A stretch of 64,000 nucleotides of DNA from NCBI GenBank assembly GCA_963691705.1, contig OY829545.1, positions 43,263,475 to 43,327,474 of the forward strand, given 5' to 3'. The position numbers and the translations under genes were made by a program. The stretch comes from Viola odorata (lineage: Eukaryota; Streptophyta; Magnoliopsida; Malpighiales; Violaceae). The notes under the pieces are model-generated. The model did not search any database, was not told the DNA's origin, and worked only from the letters and a program-made list of their open reading frames with translations. Each line of letters begins with the position of its first letter. Position 1 is the stretch's first letter. Shown here in pieces: positions 43,001 to 57,500 of the stretch.

Positions 43001-46000
43001 CATTGATCGCGTAGCTAATGATTGATTAGTATTTCTAGAAGAAGAAGTTGAAGGTTGTAGTAGGTCTAAAGTTGGGTGATTGATTAAAGGATGGTCTACC
43101 TGCTGCTCCTCGTGCTCTTGGTCTAAAAACGTATTGGTGGTAATTAGTTCTATATGCTGGAGTATGACTGGATGAAGGTGTATTTTGATTTCTATTTATG
43201 GTTTTAAAAACTTTATCTATGGTTTTGTTTGTTGCTATAACCATATTTCTTAAAAGTTCTATTTTAATGATATCTTCATTCCGTAACGGAGTTCTCTCTG
43301 ATGCTAATGGAACGACGTTATCATTTTTGTATTTCAACTTTACAATATTCCATTAATTCTTTATTCATCTGTATGGGTCTAGCTGTAATGGGTAAGTTCT
43401 GTCATTTTGAGGTATGTAAAGGTCAGGGTTTAGGACTTCAGTCACGGCTAATGCATGTGCAGTATAGATCTATCCAGGGGTATTTGGGTCAGGTTTCAGA
43501 TAAGATCTTGAGAAAGAAGATGGTCTTGTAGAAGTTGGAGATGATGTTGGTCTGGATCTATTCATTTCAAAGATATTAGGAAATCCTGGGCTCATTGATC
43601 GCGTAGCTAATGATTGATTAGTATTTCTAGAAGAAGAAGTTGAAGGTCTAGTTGGTCTAAAGTTGGGTGATTGATTAAAGGATGGTCTAACTGCTGCTCC
43701 TCGTGCTCTTGGTCTAAAAACGTATTGGTGGTAATTAGTTCTATATGCTAGAGTATGACTGGATAAAGGTGTATTTTGATTTCTATTTATGGTTTTAAAA
43801 ACTTTATCTATGGTTTTGTTTGTTGCTATAACCATATTTCTTAAAAGTTCTATTTTAATTAAATCTTCATTCCATAACGGAGTTCTGTCTGATGCTAATG
43901 GAACGGCGTTATCATTTTTGTATTTCTTCTTTACAATATTCCATTAATTCTTTATTCATTTGAATGGGTCTAGCACTAGTGGGTAAGTTCCGTCCTTTTG
44001 AGGTATGTAAAGGTCAGGGTTTAGGCCTTCAGTCTCGGCTAATGCATGTGCAGTATAGATTTATCAAGGGGTATTTGGGTCAGGTTTCAGATAGGATCTT
44101 GAGAAAGAAGATGGTCTTGTAGAAGTTGGCGATGATGTTGGTCTGGATCTATTCATCTCAAAGATATTAGGAAATCCTGGGCTCATTGATCGCGTAGCTA
44201 ATGATTGATTAGTATTTCTAGAAGAAGAAGTTGAAGGTTGTAGTAGGTCTAAAGTTGGGTGATTGATTAAAGGATGGTCTAACTGCTGCTCCTCGTGCTC
44301 TTGGTCTAAAAATGTATTGGTGGTAATTAGTTCTATATGCTGGAGTATGACTGGATGAAGGTGTATTTTGATTTCTATTTATGGTTTTAAAAACTTTATC
44401 TATGGTTTTGTTTGTTGCTATAACCATATTTCTTAAAAGTTCTATTTTAATGATATCTTCATTCCGTAACGGAGTTCTCTCTGATGCTAATGGAACGACG
44501 TTATCATTTTTGTATTTCAACTTTACAATATTCCATTAATTCTTTATTCATCTGTATGGGTCTAGCTCTAATGGGTAAGTTCTGTCATTTTGAGGTATGT
44601 AAAGGTCAGGGTTTAGGCCTTCAGTCACGGCTAATGCATGTGCAGTATAGATCTATCCAGGGGTATTTGGGTCAGGTTTCAGATAAGATCTTGAGAAAGA
44701 AGATGGTCTTGTAGAAGTTGGAGATGATGTTGGTCTGGATCTATTCATTTCAAAGATATTAGGAAATCCTGGGCTCATTGATCGCGTAGCTAATGATTGA
44801 TTAGTATTTCTAGAAGAAGAAGTTGAAGGTCTAGTTGGTCTAAAGTTGGGTGATTGATTAAAGGATGGTCTAACTGCTGCTCCTCGTGCTCTTGGTCTAA
44901 AAACGTATTGGTGGTAATTAGTTCTATATGCTAGAGTATGACTGGATAAAGGTGTATATTGATTTCTATTTATGGTTTTAAAAACTTTATCTATGGTTTT
45001 GTTTGTTGCTATAACCATATTTCTTAAAAGTTCTATTTTAATTATATCTTCATTCCGTAACGGAGTTCTCTCTGATGCTAATGGAACGACGTTATCATTT
45101 TTGTATTTCAACTTTACAATATTCCATTAATTCTTTATTCATCTGTATGGGTCTAGCTCTAATGGGTAAGTTCTGTCATTTTGAGGTATGTAAAGGTCAG
45201 GGTTTAGGACTTCAGTCACGGCTAATGCATATGCAGTATAGATTTATCCAGGGGTATTTGGGTCAGGTTTCAGATAGGATCTTGAGAAAGAAGATGGTCT
45301 TGTAGAAGTTGGCGATGATGTTGGTCTGGATCTATTCATTTCAAAGATATTAGGAAATCCTGGGCTCATTGATCGCGTAGCTAATGATTGATTAGTATTT
45401 CTAGAAGAAGAAGTTGAAGGTCTAGTAGGTCTAAAGTTGGGTGATTGATTAAAGGATGGTCTAACTGCTGCTCCTCGTGCTCTTGGTCTAAAAACGTATT
45501 GGTGGTAATTAGTTCTATATGCTGGAGTATGACTGTATAAAGGTGTATTTTGATTTGTATTTATGGTTTTAAAAACTTTATCTATGGTTTTGTTTGTTGC
45601 TATAACCATATTTCTTAAAAGTTCTATTTTAATTAAATCTTCATTCCATAACGGAGTTCTGTCTGATGCTAATGGAACGACGTTATCATTTTTGTATTTC
45701 TTCTTTACAATATTCCATTAATTCTTTATTCATTTGAATGGGTCTAGCTCTAGTGGGTAAGTTCCGTCCTTTTGAGGTATGTAAAGGTCAGGGTTTAGGC
45801 CTTCAGTCTCGGCTAATGCATGTGCAGTATAGATTTATCAAGGGGTATTTGGGTCAGGTTTCAGATAGGATCTTGAGAAATAAGATGGTCTTGTAGAAGT
45901 TGGCGATGATGTTGGTCTGGATCTATTCATCTCAAAGATATTAGGAAATCCTGGGCTCATTGATCGCGTAGCTAATGATTGATTAGTATTTCTAGAAGAA

Positions 46001-48000
46001 GAAGTTGAAGGTTGTAGTAGGTCTAAAGTTGGGTGATTGATTAAAGGATGGTCTACCTGCTGCTCCTCGTGCTCTTGGTCTAAAAACGTATTGGTGGTAA
46101 TTAGTTCTATATGCTGGAGTATGACTGGATGAAGGTGTATTTTGATTTCTATTTATGGTTTTAAAAACTTTATCTATGGTTTTGTTTGTTGCTATAACCA
46201 TATTTCTTAAAAGTTCTATTTTAATGATATCTTCATTCCGTAACGGAGTTCTCTCTGATGCTAATGGAACGACGTTATCATTTTTGTATTTCAACTTTAC
46301 AATATTCCATTAATTCTTTATTCATCTGTATGGGTCTAGCTGTAATGGGTAAGTTCTGTCATTTTGAGGTATGTAAAGGTCAGGGTTTAGGACTTCAGTC
46401 ACGGCTAATGCATGTGCAGTATAGATCTATCCAGGGGTATTTGGGTCAGGTTTCAGATAAGATCTTGAGAAAGAAGATGGTCTTGTAGAAGTTGGAGATG
46501 ATGTTGGTCTGGATCTATTCATTTCAAAGATATTAGGAAATCCTGGGCTCATTGATCGCGTAGCTAATGATTGATTAGTATTTCTAGAAGAAGAAGTTGA
46601 AGGTCTAGTTGGTCTAAAGTTGGGTGATTGATTAAAGGATGGTCTAACTGCTGCTCCTCGTGCTCTTGGTCTAAAAACGTATTGGTGGTAATTAGTTCTA
46701 TATGCTAGAGTATGACTGGATAAAGGTGTATATTGATTTCTATTTATGGTTTTAAAAACTTTATCTATGGTTTTGTTTGTTGCTATAACCATATTTCTTA
46801 AAAGTTCTATTTTAATTATATCTTCATTCCGTAACGGAGTTCTCTCTGATGCTAATGGAACGACGTTATCATTTTTGTATTTCAACTTTACAATATTCCA
46901 TTAATTCTTTATTCATCTGTATGGGTCTAGCTCTAATGGGTAAGTTCTGTCATTTTGAGGTATGTAAAGGTCAGGGTTTAGGACTTCAGTCACGGCTAAT
47001 GCATATGCAGTATAGATTTATCCAGGGGTATTTGGGTCAGGTTTCAGATAGGATCTTGAGAAAGAAGATGGTCTTGTAGAAGTTGGCGATGATGTTGGTC
47101 TGGATCTATTCATTTCAAAGATATTAGGAAATCCTGGGCTCATTGATCGCGTAGCTAATGATTGATTAGTATTTCTAGAAGAAGAAGTTGAAGGTCTAGT
47201 AGGTCTAAAGTTGGGTGATTGATTAAAGGATGGTCTAACTGCTGCTCCTCGTGCTCTTGGTCTAAAAACGTATTGGTGGTAATTAGTTCTATATGCTGGA
47301 GTATGACTGTATAAAGGTGTATTTTGATTTGTATTTATGGTTTTAAAAACTTTATCTATGGTTTTGTTTGTTGCTATAACCATATTTCTTAAAAGTTCTA
47401 TTTTAATTAAATCTTCATTCCATAACGGAGTTCTGTCTGATGCTAATGGAACGACGTTATCATTTTTGTATTTCTTCTTTACAATATTCCATTAATTCTT
47501 TATTCATTTGAATGGGTCTAGCTCTAGTGGGTAAGTTCCGTCCTTTTGAGGTATGTAAAGGTCAGGGTTTAGGCCTTCAGTCTCGGCTAATGCATGTGCA
47601 GTATAGATTTATCAAGGGGTATTTGGGTCAGGTTTCAGATAGGATCTTGAGAAATAAGATGGTCTTGTAGAAGTTGGCGATGATGTTGGTCTGGATCTAT
47701 TCATCTCAAAGATATTAGGAAATCCTGGGCTCATTGATCGCGTAGCTAATGATTGATTAGTATTTCTAGAAGAAGAAGTTGAAGGTTGTAGTAGGTCTAA
47801 AGTTGGGTGATTGATTAAAGGATGGTCTACCTGCTGCTCCTCGTGCTCTTGGTCTAAAAACGTATTGGTGGTAATTAGTTCTATATGCTGGAGTATGACT
47901 GGATGAAGGTGTATTTTGATTTCTATTTATGGTTTTAAAAACTTTATCTATGGTTTTGTTTGTTGCTATAACCATATTTCTTAAAAGTTCTATTTTAATG
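37100..48000 (-). repeat. AAB-dominated middle part with 1,774-bp trimers
   Basis: Unit variants recur as blocks: the ggtgtatattgatt unit at 37.85, 42.00, 44.95 and 46.73 kb, each followed by the tttgatttgtattt unit 591 bp on (38.45, 42.59, 45.55, 47.33 kb) and by the ggtctacctgctgc unit (38.95, 43.09, 46.05, 47.83 kb). The last two sets are 1,774 bp apart. Insertions of one extra B unit (about 40.4-41.0 kb) and loss of an A unit (about 43.9 kb) break strict periodicity, as expected of unequal exchange. Confidence 0.75.
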
Positions 48001-50612
48001 ATATCTTCATTCCGTAACGGAGTTCTCTCTGATGCTAATGGAACGACGTTATCATTTTTGTATTTCAACTTTACAATATTCCATTAATTCTTTATTCATC
48101 TGTATGGGTCTAGCTGTAATGGGTAAGTTCTGTCATTTTGAGGTATGTAAAGGTCAGGGTTTAGGACTTCAGTCACGGCTAATGCATATGCAGTATAGAT
48201 TTATCCAGGGGTATTTGGGTCAGGTTTCAGATAGGATCTTGAGAAAGAAGATGGTCTTGTAGAAGTTGGCGATGATGTTGGTCTGGATCTATTCATTTCA
48301 ATGATATTAGGAAATCCTGGGCTCATTGATCGCGTAGCTAATGATTGATTAGAATTTCTAGAAGAAGAAGTTGAAGGTCTAGTAGGTCTAAAGTTGGGTG
48401 ATTGATTAAAGGATGGTCTAACTGCTGCTCCTCGTGCTCTTGGTCTAAAAACGTATTGGTGGTAATTAGTTCTATATGCTGGAGTATGACTGTATAAAGG
48501 TGTATTTTGATTTCTATTTATGGTTTTAAAAACTTTATCTATGGTTTTGTTTGTTGCTATAACCATATTTCTTAAAAGTTCTATTTTAATTAAATCTTCA
48601 TTCCATAACGGAGTTCTGTCTGATGCTAATGGAACGACGTTATCATTTTTGTATTTCTTCTTTACAATATTCCATTAATTCTTTATTCATTTGAATGGGT
48701 CTAGCTCTAGTGGGTAAGTTCCGTCCTTTTGAGGTATGTAAAGGTCAGGGTTTAGGCCTTCAGTCTCGGCTAATGCATGTGCAGTATAGATTTATCAAGG
48801 GGTATTTGGGTCAGGTTTCAGATAGGATCTTGAGAAATAAGATGGTCTTGTAGAAGTTGGCGATGATGTTGGTCTGGATCTATTCATCTCAAAGATATTA
48901 GGAAATCCTGGGCTCATTGATCGCGTAGCTAATGATTGATTAGAATTTCTAGAAGAAGAAGTTGAAGGTTGTAGTAGGTCTAAAGTTGGGTGATCGATTA
49001 AAGGATGGTCTAACTGCTGCTCCTCGTGCTCTTGGTTTAAAAACGTATTGGTGGTAATTAGTTCTATATGCTGGAGTATGACTGGATGAAGGTGTATTTT
49101 GATTTCTATTTATGGTTTTAAAAACTTTATCTATGGTTTTGTTTGTTGCTATAACCATATTTCTTAAAAGTTCTATTTTAATGATATCTTCATTCCGTAA
49201 CGGAGTTCTCTCTGATGCTAATGGAACGACGTTATCATTTTTGTATTTCAACTTTACAATATTCCATTAATTCTTTATTCATCTGTATGGGTCTAGCTCT
49301 AATGGGTAAGTTCTGTCATTTTGAGGTATGTAAAGGTCAGGGTTTAGGCCTTCAGTCACGGCTAATGCATGTGCAGTATAGATTTATCCAGGGGTATTTG
49401 GGTCAGGTTTCAGATAAGATCTTGAGAAAGAAGATGGTCTTGTAGAAGTTGGAGATAATGTTGGTCTGGATCTATTCATTTCAAAGATATTAGGAAATCC
49501 TGGGATCATTGATCGCGTAGCTAATGATTGATTAGTATTTCTAGAAGAAGAAATTGAAGGTCTAGTAGGTCTAAAGTTGGGTGATTGATTAAAGGATGGT
49601 CTAACTGCTGCTCCTCGTGCTCTTGGTCTAAAAACGTATTGGTGGTAATTAGTTCTATATGCTGGAGTATGACTGTATAAAGGTGTATTTTGATTTGTAT
49701 TTATGGTTTTAAAAACTTTATCTATGGTTTTGTTTGTTGCTATAACCATATTTCTTAAAAGTTCTATTTTAATTAAATCTTCATTCCATAACGGAGTTCT
49801 GTCTGATGCTAATGGAACGACGTTATCATTTTTGTATTTCTTCTTTACAATATTCCATTAATTCTTTATTCATTTGAATGGGTCTAGCTCTAGTGGGTAA
49901 GTTCCGTCCTTTTGAGGTATGTAAAGGTCAGGGTTTAGGCCTTCAGTCTCGGCTAATGCATGTGCAGTATAGATTTATCAAGGGGTATTTGGGTCAGGTT
50001 TCAGATAGGATCTTGAGAAATAAGATGGTCTTGTAGAAGTTGGCGATGATGTTGGTCTGGATCTATTCATCTCAAAGATATTAGGAAATCCTGGGCTCAT
50101 TGATCGCGTAGCTAATGATTGATTAGAATTTCTAGAAGAAGAAGTTGAAGGTTGTAGTAGGTCTAAAGTTGGGTGATTGATTAAAGGATGGTCTAACTGC
50201 TGCTCCTCGTGCTCTTGGTTTAAAAACGTATTGGTGGTAATTAGTTCTATATGCTGGAGTATGACTGGATGAAGGTGTATTTTGATTTCTATTTATGGTT
50301 TTAAAAACTTTATCTATGGTTTTGTTTGTTGCTATAACCATATTTCTTAAAAGTTCTATTTTAATGATATCTTCATTCCGTAACGGAGTTCTCTCTGATG
50401 CTAATGGAACGACGTTATCATTTTTGTATTTCAACTTTACAATATTCCATTAATTCTTTATTCATCTGTATGGGTCTAGCTCTAATGGGTAAGTTCTGTC
50501 ATTTTGAGGTATGTAAAGGTCAGGGTTTAGGCCTTCAGTCACGGCTAATGCATGTGCAGTATAGATTTATCCAGGGGTATTTGGGTCAGGTTTCAGATAA
50601 GATCTTGAGAAA

Positions 50613-50642
50613 GAAGATGGTCTTGTAGAAGATGGTCTTGTA
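50613..50642. repeat. 15-bp tandem duplication in one monomer
   Basis: gaagatggtcttgta occurs twice in succession (50,613-50,627 and 50,628-50,642). It is found in only one unit of the array, so it is recent and has not spread. Confidence 0.9.
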
Positions 50643-51595
50643 GAAGTTGGAGATAATGTTGGTCTGGATCTATTCATTTCAAAGATATTAGGAAATCCTG
50701 GGATCATTGATCGCGTAGCTAATGATTGATTAGTATTTCTAGAAGAAGAAATTGAAGGTCTAGTAGGTCTAAAGTTGGGTGATTGATTAAAGGATGGTCT
50801 AACTGCTGCTCCTCGTGCTCTTGGTCTAAAAACGTATTGGTGGTAATTAGTTCTATATGCTGGAGTATGACTGTATAAAGGTGTATTTTGATTTGTATTT
50901 ATGGTTTTAAAAACTTTATCTATGGTTTTGTTTGTTGCTATAACCATATTTCTTAAAAGTTCTATTTTAATTAAATCTTCATTCCATAACGGAGTTCTGT
51001 CTGATGCTAATGGAACGACGTTATCATTTTTGTATTTCTTCTTTACAATATTCCATTAATTCTTTATTCATTTGAATGGGTCTAGCTCTAGTGGGTAAGT
51101 TCCGTCCTTTTGAGGTATGTAAAGGTCAGGGTTTAGGCCTTCAGTCTCGGCTAATGCATGTGCAGTATAGATTTATCAAGGGGTATTTGGGTCAGGTTTC
51201 AGATAGGATCTTGAGAAATAAGATGGTCTTGTAGAAGTTGGCGATGATGTTGGTCTGGATCTATTCATCTCAAAGATATTAGGAAATCCTGGGCTCATTG
51301 ATCGCGTAGCTAATGATTGATTAGAATTTCTAGAAGAAGAAGTTGAAGGTTGTAGTAGGTCTAAAGTTGGGTGATTGATTAAAGGATGGTCTAACTGCTG
51401 CTCCTCGTGCTCTTGGTTTAAAAACGTATTGGTGGTAATTAGTTCTATATGCTGGAGTATGACTGGATGAAGGTGTATTTTGATTTCTATTTATGGTTTT
51501 AAAAACTTTATCTATGGTTTTGTTTGTTGCTATAACCATATTTCTTAAAAGTTCTATTTTAATGATATCTTCATTCCGTAACGGAGTTCTCTCTG

Positions 51596-54500
51596 ATGCT
51601 AATGGAACGACGTTATCATTTTTGTATTTCAACTTTACAATATTCCATTAATTCTTTATTCATCTGTATGGGTATAGCTCTAATGGGTAAGTTCTGTCAT
51701 TTTGAGGTATGTAAAGGTCAGGGTTTAGGCCTTCAGTCACGGCTAATGCATGTGCAGTATAGATTTATCCAGGGGTATTTGGGTCAGGTTTCAGATAAGA
51801 TCTTGAGAAAGAAGATGGTCTTGTAGAAGTTGGAGATAATGTTGGTCTGGATCTATTCATTTCAAAGATATTAGGAAATCCTGGGATCATTGATCGCGTA
51901 GCTAATGATTGATTAGTATTTCTAGAAGAAGAAATTGAAGGTCTAGTAGGTCTAAAGTTGGGTGATTGATTAAAGGATGGTCTAACTGCTGCTCCTCGTG
52001 CTCTTGGTCTAAAAACGTATTGGTGGTAATTAGTTCTATATGCTGGAGTATGACTGTATAAAGGTGTATTTTGATTTCTATTTATGGTTTTAAAAACTTT
52101 ATCTATGGTTTTGTTTGTTGCTATAACCATATTTCTTAAAAGTTCTATTTTAATTAAATCTTCATTCCATAACGGAGTTCTGTCTGATGCTAATGGAACG
52201 ACGTTATCATTTTTGTATTTCTTCTTTACAATATTCCATTAATTCTTTATTCATTTGAATGGGTCTAGCTCTAGTGGGTAAGTTCCGTCCTTTTGAGGTA
52301 TGTAAAGGTCAGGGTTTAGGCCTTCAGTCTCGGCTAATGCATGTGCAGTATAGATTTATCAAGGGGTATTTGGGTCAGGTTTCAGATAGGATCTTGAGAA
52401 ATAAGATGGTCTTGTAGAAGTTGGCGATGATGTTGGTCTGGATCTATTCATCTCAAAGATATTAGGAAATCCTGGGCTCATTGATCGCGTAGCTAATGAT
52501 TGATTAGAATTTCTAGAAGAAGAAGTTGAAGGTTGTAGTAGGTCTAAAGTTGGGTGATTGATTAAAGGATGGTCTAACTGCTGCTCCTCGTGCTCTTGGT
52601 TTAAAAACGTATTGGTGGTAATTAGTTCTATATGCTGGAGTATGACTGGATGAAGGTGTATTTTGATTTCTATTTATGGTTTTAAAAACTTTATCTATGG
52701 TTTTGTTTGTTGCTATAACCATATTTCTTAAAAGTTCTATTTTAATGATATCTTCATTCCGTAACGGAGTTCTCTCTGATGCTAATGGAACGACGTTATC
52801 ATTTTTGTATTTCAACTTTACAATATTCCATTAATTCTTTATTCATCTGTATGGGTCTAGCTCTAATGGGTAAGTTCTGTCATTTTGAGGTATGTAAAGG
52901 TCAGGGTTTAGGCCTTCAGTCACGGCTAACGCATGTGCAGTATAGATTTATCCAGGGGTATTTGGGTCAGGTTTCAGATAAGATCTTGAGAAAGAAGATG
53001 GTCTTGTAGAAGTTGGAGATAATGTTGGTCTGGATCTATTCATTTCAAAGATATTAGGAAATCCTGGGATCATTGATCGCGTAGCTAATGATTGATTAGT
53101 ATTTCTAGAAGAAGAAATTGAAGGTCTAGTAGGTCTAAAGTTGGGTGATTGATTAAAGGATGGTCTAACTACTGCTCCTCGTGCTCTTGGTCTAAAAACG
53201 TATTGGTGGTAATTAGTTCTATATGCTGGAGTATGACTGTATAAAGGTGTATTTTGATTTGTATTTATGGTTTTAAAAACTTTATCTATGGTTTTGTTTG
53301 TTGCTATAACCATATTTCTTAAAAGTTCTATTTTAATTAAATCTTCATTCCATAACGGAGTTCTGTCTGATGCTAATGGAACGACGTTATCATTTTTGTA
53401 TTTCTTCTTTACAATATTCCATTAATTCTTTATTCATTTGAATGGGTCTAGCTCTAGTGGGTAAGTTTCGTCCTTTTGAGGTATGTAAAGGTCAGGGTTT
53501 AGGCCTTCAGTCTCGGCTAATGCATGTGCAGTATAGATTTATCAAGGGGTATTTGGGTCAGGTTTCAGATAGGATCTTGAGAAATAAGATGGTCTTGTAG
53601 AAGTTGGCGATGATGTTGGTCTGGATCTATTCATCTCAAAGATATTAGGAAATCCTGGGCTCATTGATCGCGTAGCTAATGATTGATTAGTATTTCTAGA
53701 AGAAGAAGTTGAAGGTCTAGTAGGTCTAAAGTTGGGTGATTGATTAAAGGATGGTCTAACTGCTGCTCCTCGTGCTCTTGGTCTAAAAACGTATTGGTGG
53801 TAATTAGTTCTATATGCTAGAGTATGACTGGATAAAGGTGTATTTTGATTTCTATTTATGGTTTTAAAAACTTTATCTATGGTTTTGTTTGTTGCTATAA
53901 CCATATTTCTTAAAAGTTCTATTTTAATTATATCTTCATTCCGTAACGGAGTTCTCTCTGATGCTAATGGAACGGCGTTATCATTTTTGTATTTCAACTT
54001 TACAATATTCCATTAATTCTTTATTCATCTGTATGGGTATAGCTCTAATGGGTAAGTTCTGTCATTTTGAGGTATGTAAAGGTCAGGGTTTAGGCCTTCA
54101 GTCACGGCTAATGCATGTGCAGTATAGATTTATCCAGGGGTATTTGGGTCAGGTTTCAGATAAGATCTTGAGAAAGAAGATGGTCTTGTAGAAGTTGGAG
54201 ATAATGTTGGTCTGGATCTATTCATTTCAAAGATATTAGGAAATCCTGGGATCATTGATCGCGTAGCTAATGATTGATTAGTATTTCTAGAAGAAGAAAT
54301 TGAAGGTCTAGTAGGTCTAAAGTTGGGTGATTGATTAAAGGATGGTCTAACTGCTGCTCCTCGTGCTCTTGGTCTAAAAACGTATTGGTGGTAATTAGTT
54401 CTATATGCTGGAGTATGACTGTATAAAGGTGTATTTTGATTTCTATTTATGGTTTTAAAAACTTTATCTATGGTTTTGTTTGTTGCTATAACCATATTTC

Positions 54501-57500
54501 TTAAAAGTTCTATTTTAATTAAATCTTCATTCCATAACGGAGTTCTGTCTGATGCTAATGGAACGACGTTATCATTTTTGTATTTCTTCTTTACAATATT
54601 CCATTAATTCTTTATTCATTTGAATGGGTCTAGCTCTAGTGGGTAAGTTCCGTCCTTTTGAGGTATGTAAAGGTCAGGGTTTAGGCCTTCAGTCTCGGCT
54701 AATGCATGTGCAGTATAGATTTATCAAGGGGTATTTGGGTCAGGTTTCAGATAGGATCTTGAGAAATAAGATGGTCTTGTAGAAGTTGGCGATGATGTTG
54801 GTCTGGATCTATTCATCTCAAAGATATTAGGAAATCCTGGGCTCATTGATCGCGTAGCTAATGATTGATTAGAATTTCTAGAAGAAGAAGTTGAAGGTTG
54901 TAGTAGGTCTAAAGTTGGGTGATTGATTAAAGGATGGTCTAACTGCTGCTCCTCGTGCTCTTGGTTTAAAAACGTATTGGTGGTAATTAGTTCTATATGC
55001 TGGAGTATGACTGGATGAAGGTGTATTTTGATTTCTATTTATGGTTTTAAAAACTTTATCTATGGTTTTGTTTGTTGCTATAACCATATTTCTTAAAAGT
55101 TCTATTTTAATGATATCTTCATTCCGTAACGGAGTTCTCTCTGATGCTAATGGAACGACGTTATCATTTTTGTATTTCAACTTTACAATATTCCATTAAT
55201 TCTTTATTCATCTGTATGGGTCTAGCTCTAATGGGTAAGTTCTGTCATTTTGAGGTATGTAAAGGTCAGGGTTTAGGCCTTCAGTCACGGCTAACGCATG
55301 TGCAGTATAGATTTATCCAGGGGTATTTGGGTCAGGTTTCAGATAAGATCTTGAGAAAGAAGATGGTCTTGTAGAAGTTGGAGATAATGTTGGTCTGGAT
55401 CTATTCATTTCAAAGATATTAGGAAATCCTGGGATCATTGATCGCGTAGCTAATGATTGATTAGTATTTCTAGAAGAAGAAATTGAAGGTCTAGTAGGTC
55501 TAAAGTTGGGTGATTGATTAAAGGATGGTCTAACTACTGCTCCTCGTGCTCTTGGTCTAAAAACGTATTGGTGGTAATTAGTTCTATATGCTGGAGTATG
55601 ACTGTATAAAGGTGTATTTTGATTTGTATTTATGGTTTTAAAAACTTTATCTATGGTTTTGTTTGTTGCTATAACCATATTTCTTAAAAGTTCTATTTTA
55701 ATTAAATCTTCATTCCATAACGGAGTTCTGTCTGATGCTAATGGAACGACGTTATCATTTTTGTATTTCTTCTTTACAATATTCCATTAATTCTTTATTC
55801 ATTTGAATGGGTCTAGCTCTAGTGGGTAAGTTTCGTCCTTTTGAGGTATGTAAAGGTCAGGGTTTAGGCCTTCAGTCTCGGCTAATGCATGTGCAGTATA
55901 GATTTATCAAGGGGTATTTGGGTCAGGTTTCAGATAGGATCTTGAGAAATAAGATGGTCTTGTAGAAGTTGGCGATGATGTTGGTCTGGATCTATTCATC
56001 TCAAAGATATTAGGAAATCCTGGGCTCATTGATCGCGTAGCTAATGATTGATTAGTATTTCTAGAAGAAGAAGTTGAAGGTCTAGTAGGTCTAAAGTTGG
56101 GTGATTGATTAAAGGATGGTCTAACTGCTGCTCCTCGTGCTCTTGGTCTAAAAACGTATTGGTGGTAATTAGTTCTATATGCTAGAGTATGACTGGATAA
56201 AGGTGTATTTTGATTTCTATTTATGGTTTTAAAAACTTTATCTATGGTTTTGTTTGTTGCTATAACCATATTTCTTAAAAGTTCTATTTTAATTATATCT
56301 TCATTCCGTAACGGAGTTCTCTCTGATGCTAATGGAACGGCGTTATCATTTTTGTATTTCAACTTTACAATATTCCATTAATTCTTTATTCATCTGTATG
56401 GGTATAGCTCTAATGGGTAAGTTCTGTCATTTTGAGGTATGTAAAGGTCAGGGTTTAGGCCTTCAGTCACGGCTAATGCATGTGCAGTATAGATTTATCC
56501 AGGGGTATTTGGGTCAGGTTTCAGATAAGATCTTGAGAAAGAAGATGGTCTTGTAGAAGTTGGAGATAATGTTGGTCTGGATCTATTCATTTCAAAGATA
56601 TTAGGAAATCCTGGGATCATTGATCGCGTAGCTAATGATTGATTAGTATTTCTAGAAGAAGAAATTGAAGGTCTAGTAGGTCTAAAGTTGGGTGATTGAT
56701 TAAAGGATGGTCTAACTGCTGCTCCTCGTGCTCTTGGTCTAAAAACGTATTGGTGGTAATTAGTTCTATATGCTGGAGTATGACTGTATAAAGGTGTATT
56801 TTGATTTCTATTTATGGTTTTAAAAACTTTATCTATGGTTTTGTTTGTTGCTATAACCATATTTCTTAAAAGTTCTATTTTAATTAAATCTTCATTCCAT
56901 AACGGAGTTCTGTCTGATGCTAATGGAACGACGTTATCATTTTTGTATTTCTTCTTTACAATATTCCATTAATTCTTTATTCATTTGAATGGGTCTAGCT
57001 CTAGTGGGTAAGTTCCGTCCTTTTGAGGTATGTAAAGGTCAGGGTTTAGGCCTTCAGTCTCGGCTAATGCATGTGCAGTATAGATTTATCAAGGGGTATT
57101 TGGGTCAGGTTTCAGATAGGATCTTGAGAAATAAGATGGTCTTGTAGAAGTTGGCGATGATGTTGGTCTGGATCTATTCATCTCAAAGATATTAGGAAAT
57201 CCTGGGCTCATTGATCGCGTAGCTAATGATTGATTAGAATTTCTAGAAGAAGAAGTTGAAGGTTGTAGTAGGTCTAAAGTTGGGTGATTGATTAAAGGAT
57301 GGTCTAACTGCTGCTCCTCGTGCTCTTGGTTTAAAAACGTATTGGTGGTAATTAGTTCTATATGCTGGAGTATGACTGGATGAAGGTGTATTTTGATTTC
57401 TATTTATGGTTTTAAAAACTTTATCTATGGTTTTGTTTGTTGCTATAACCATATTTCTTAAAAGTTCTATTTTAATGATATCTTCATTCCGTAACGGAGT

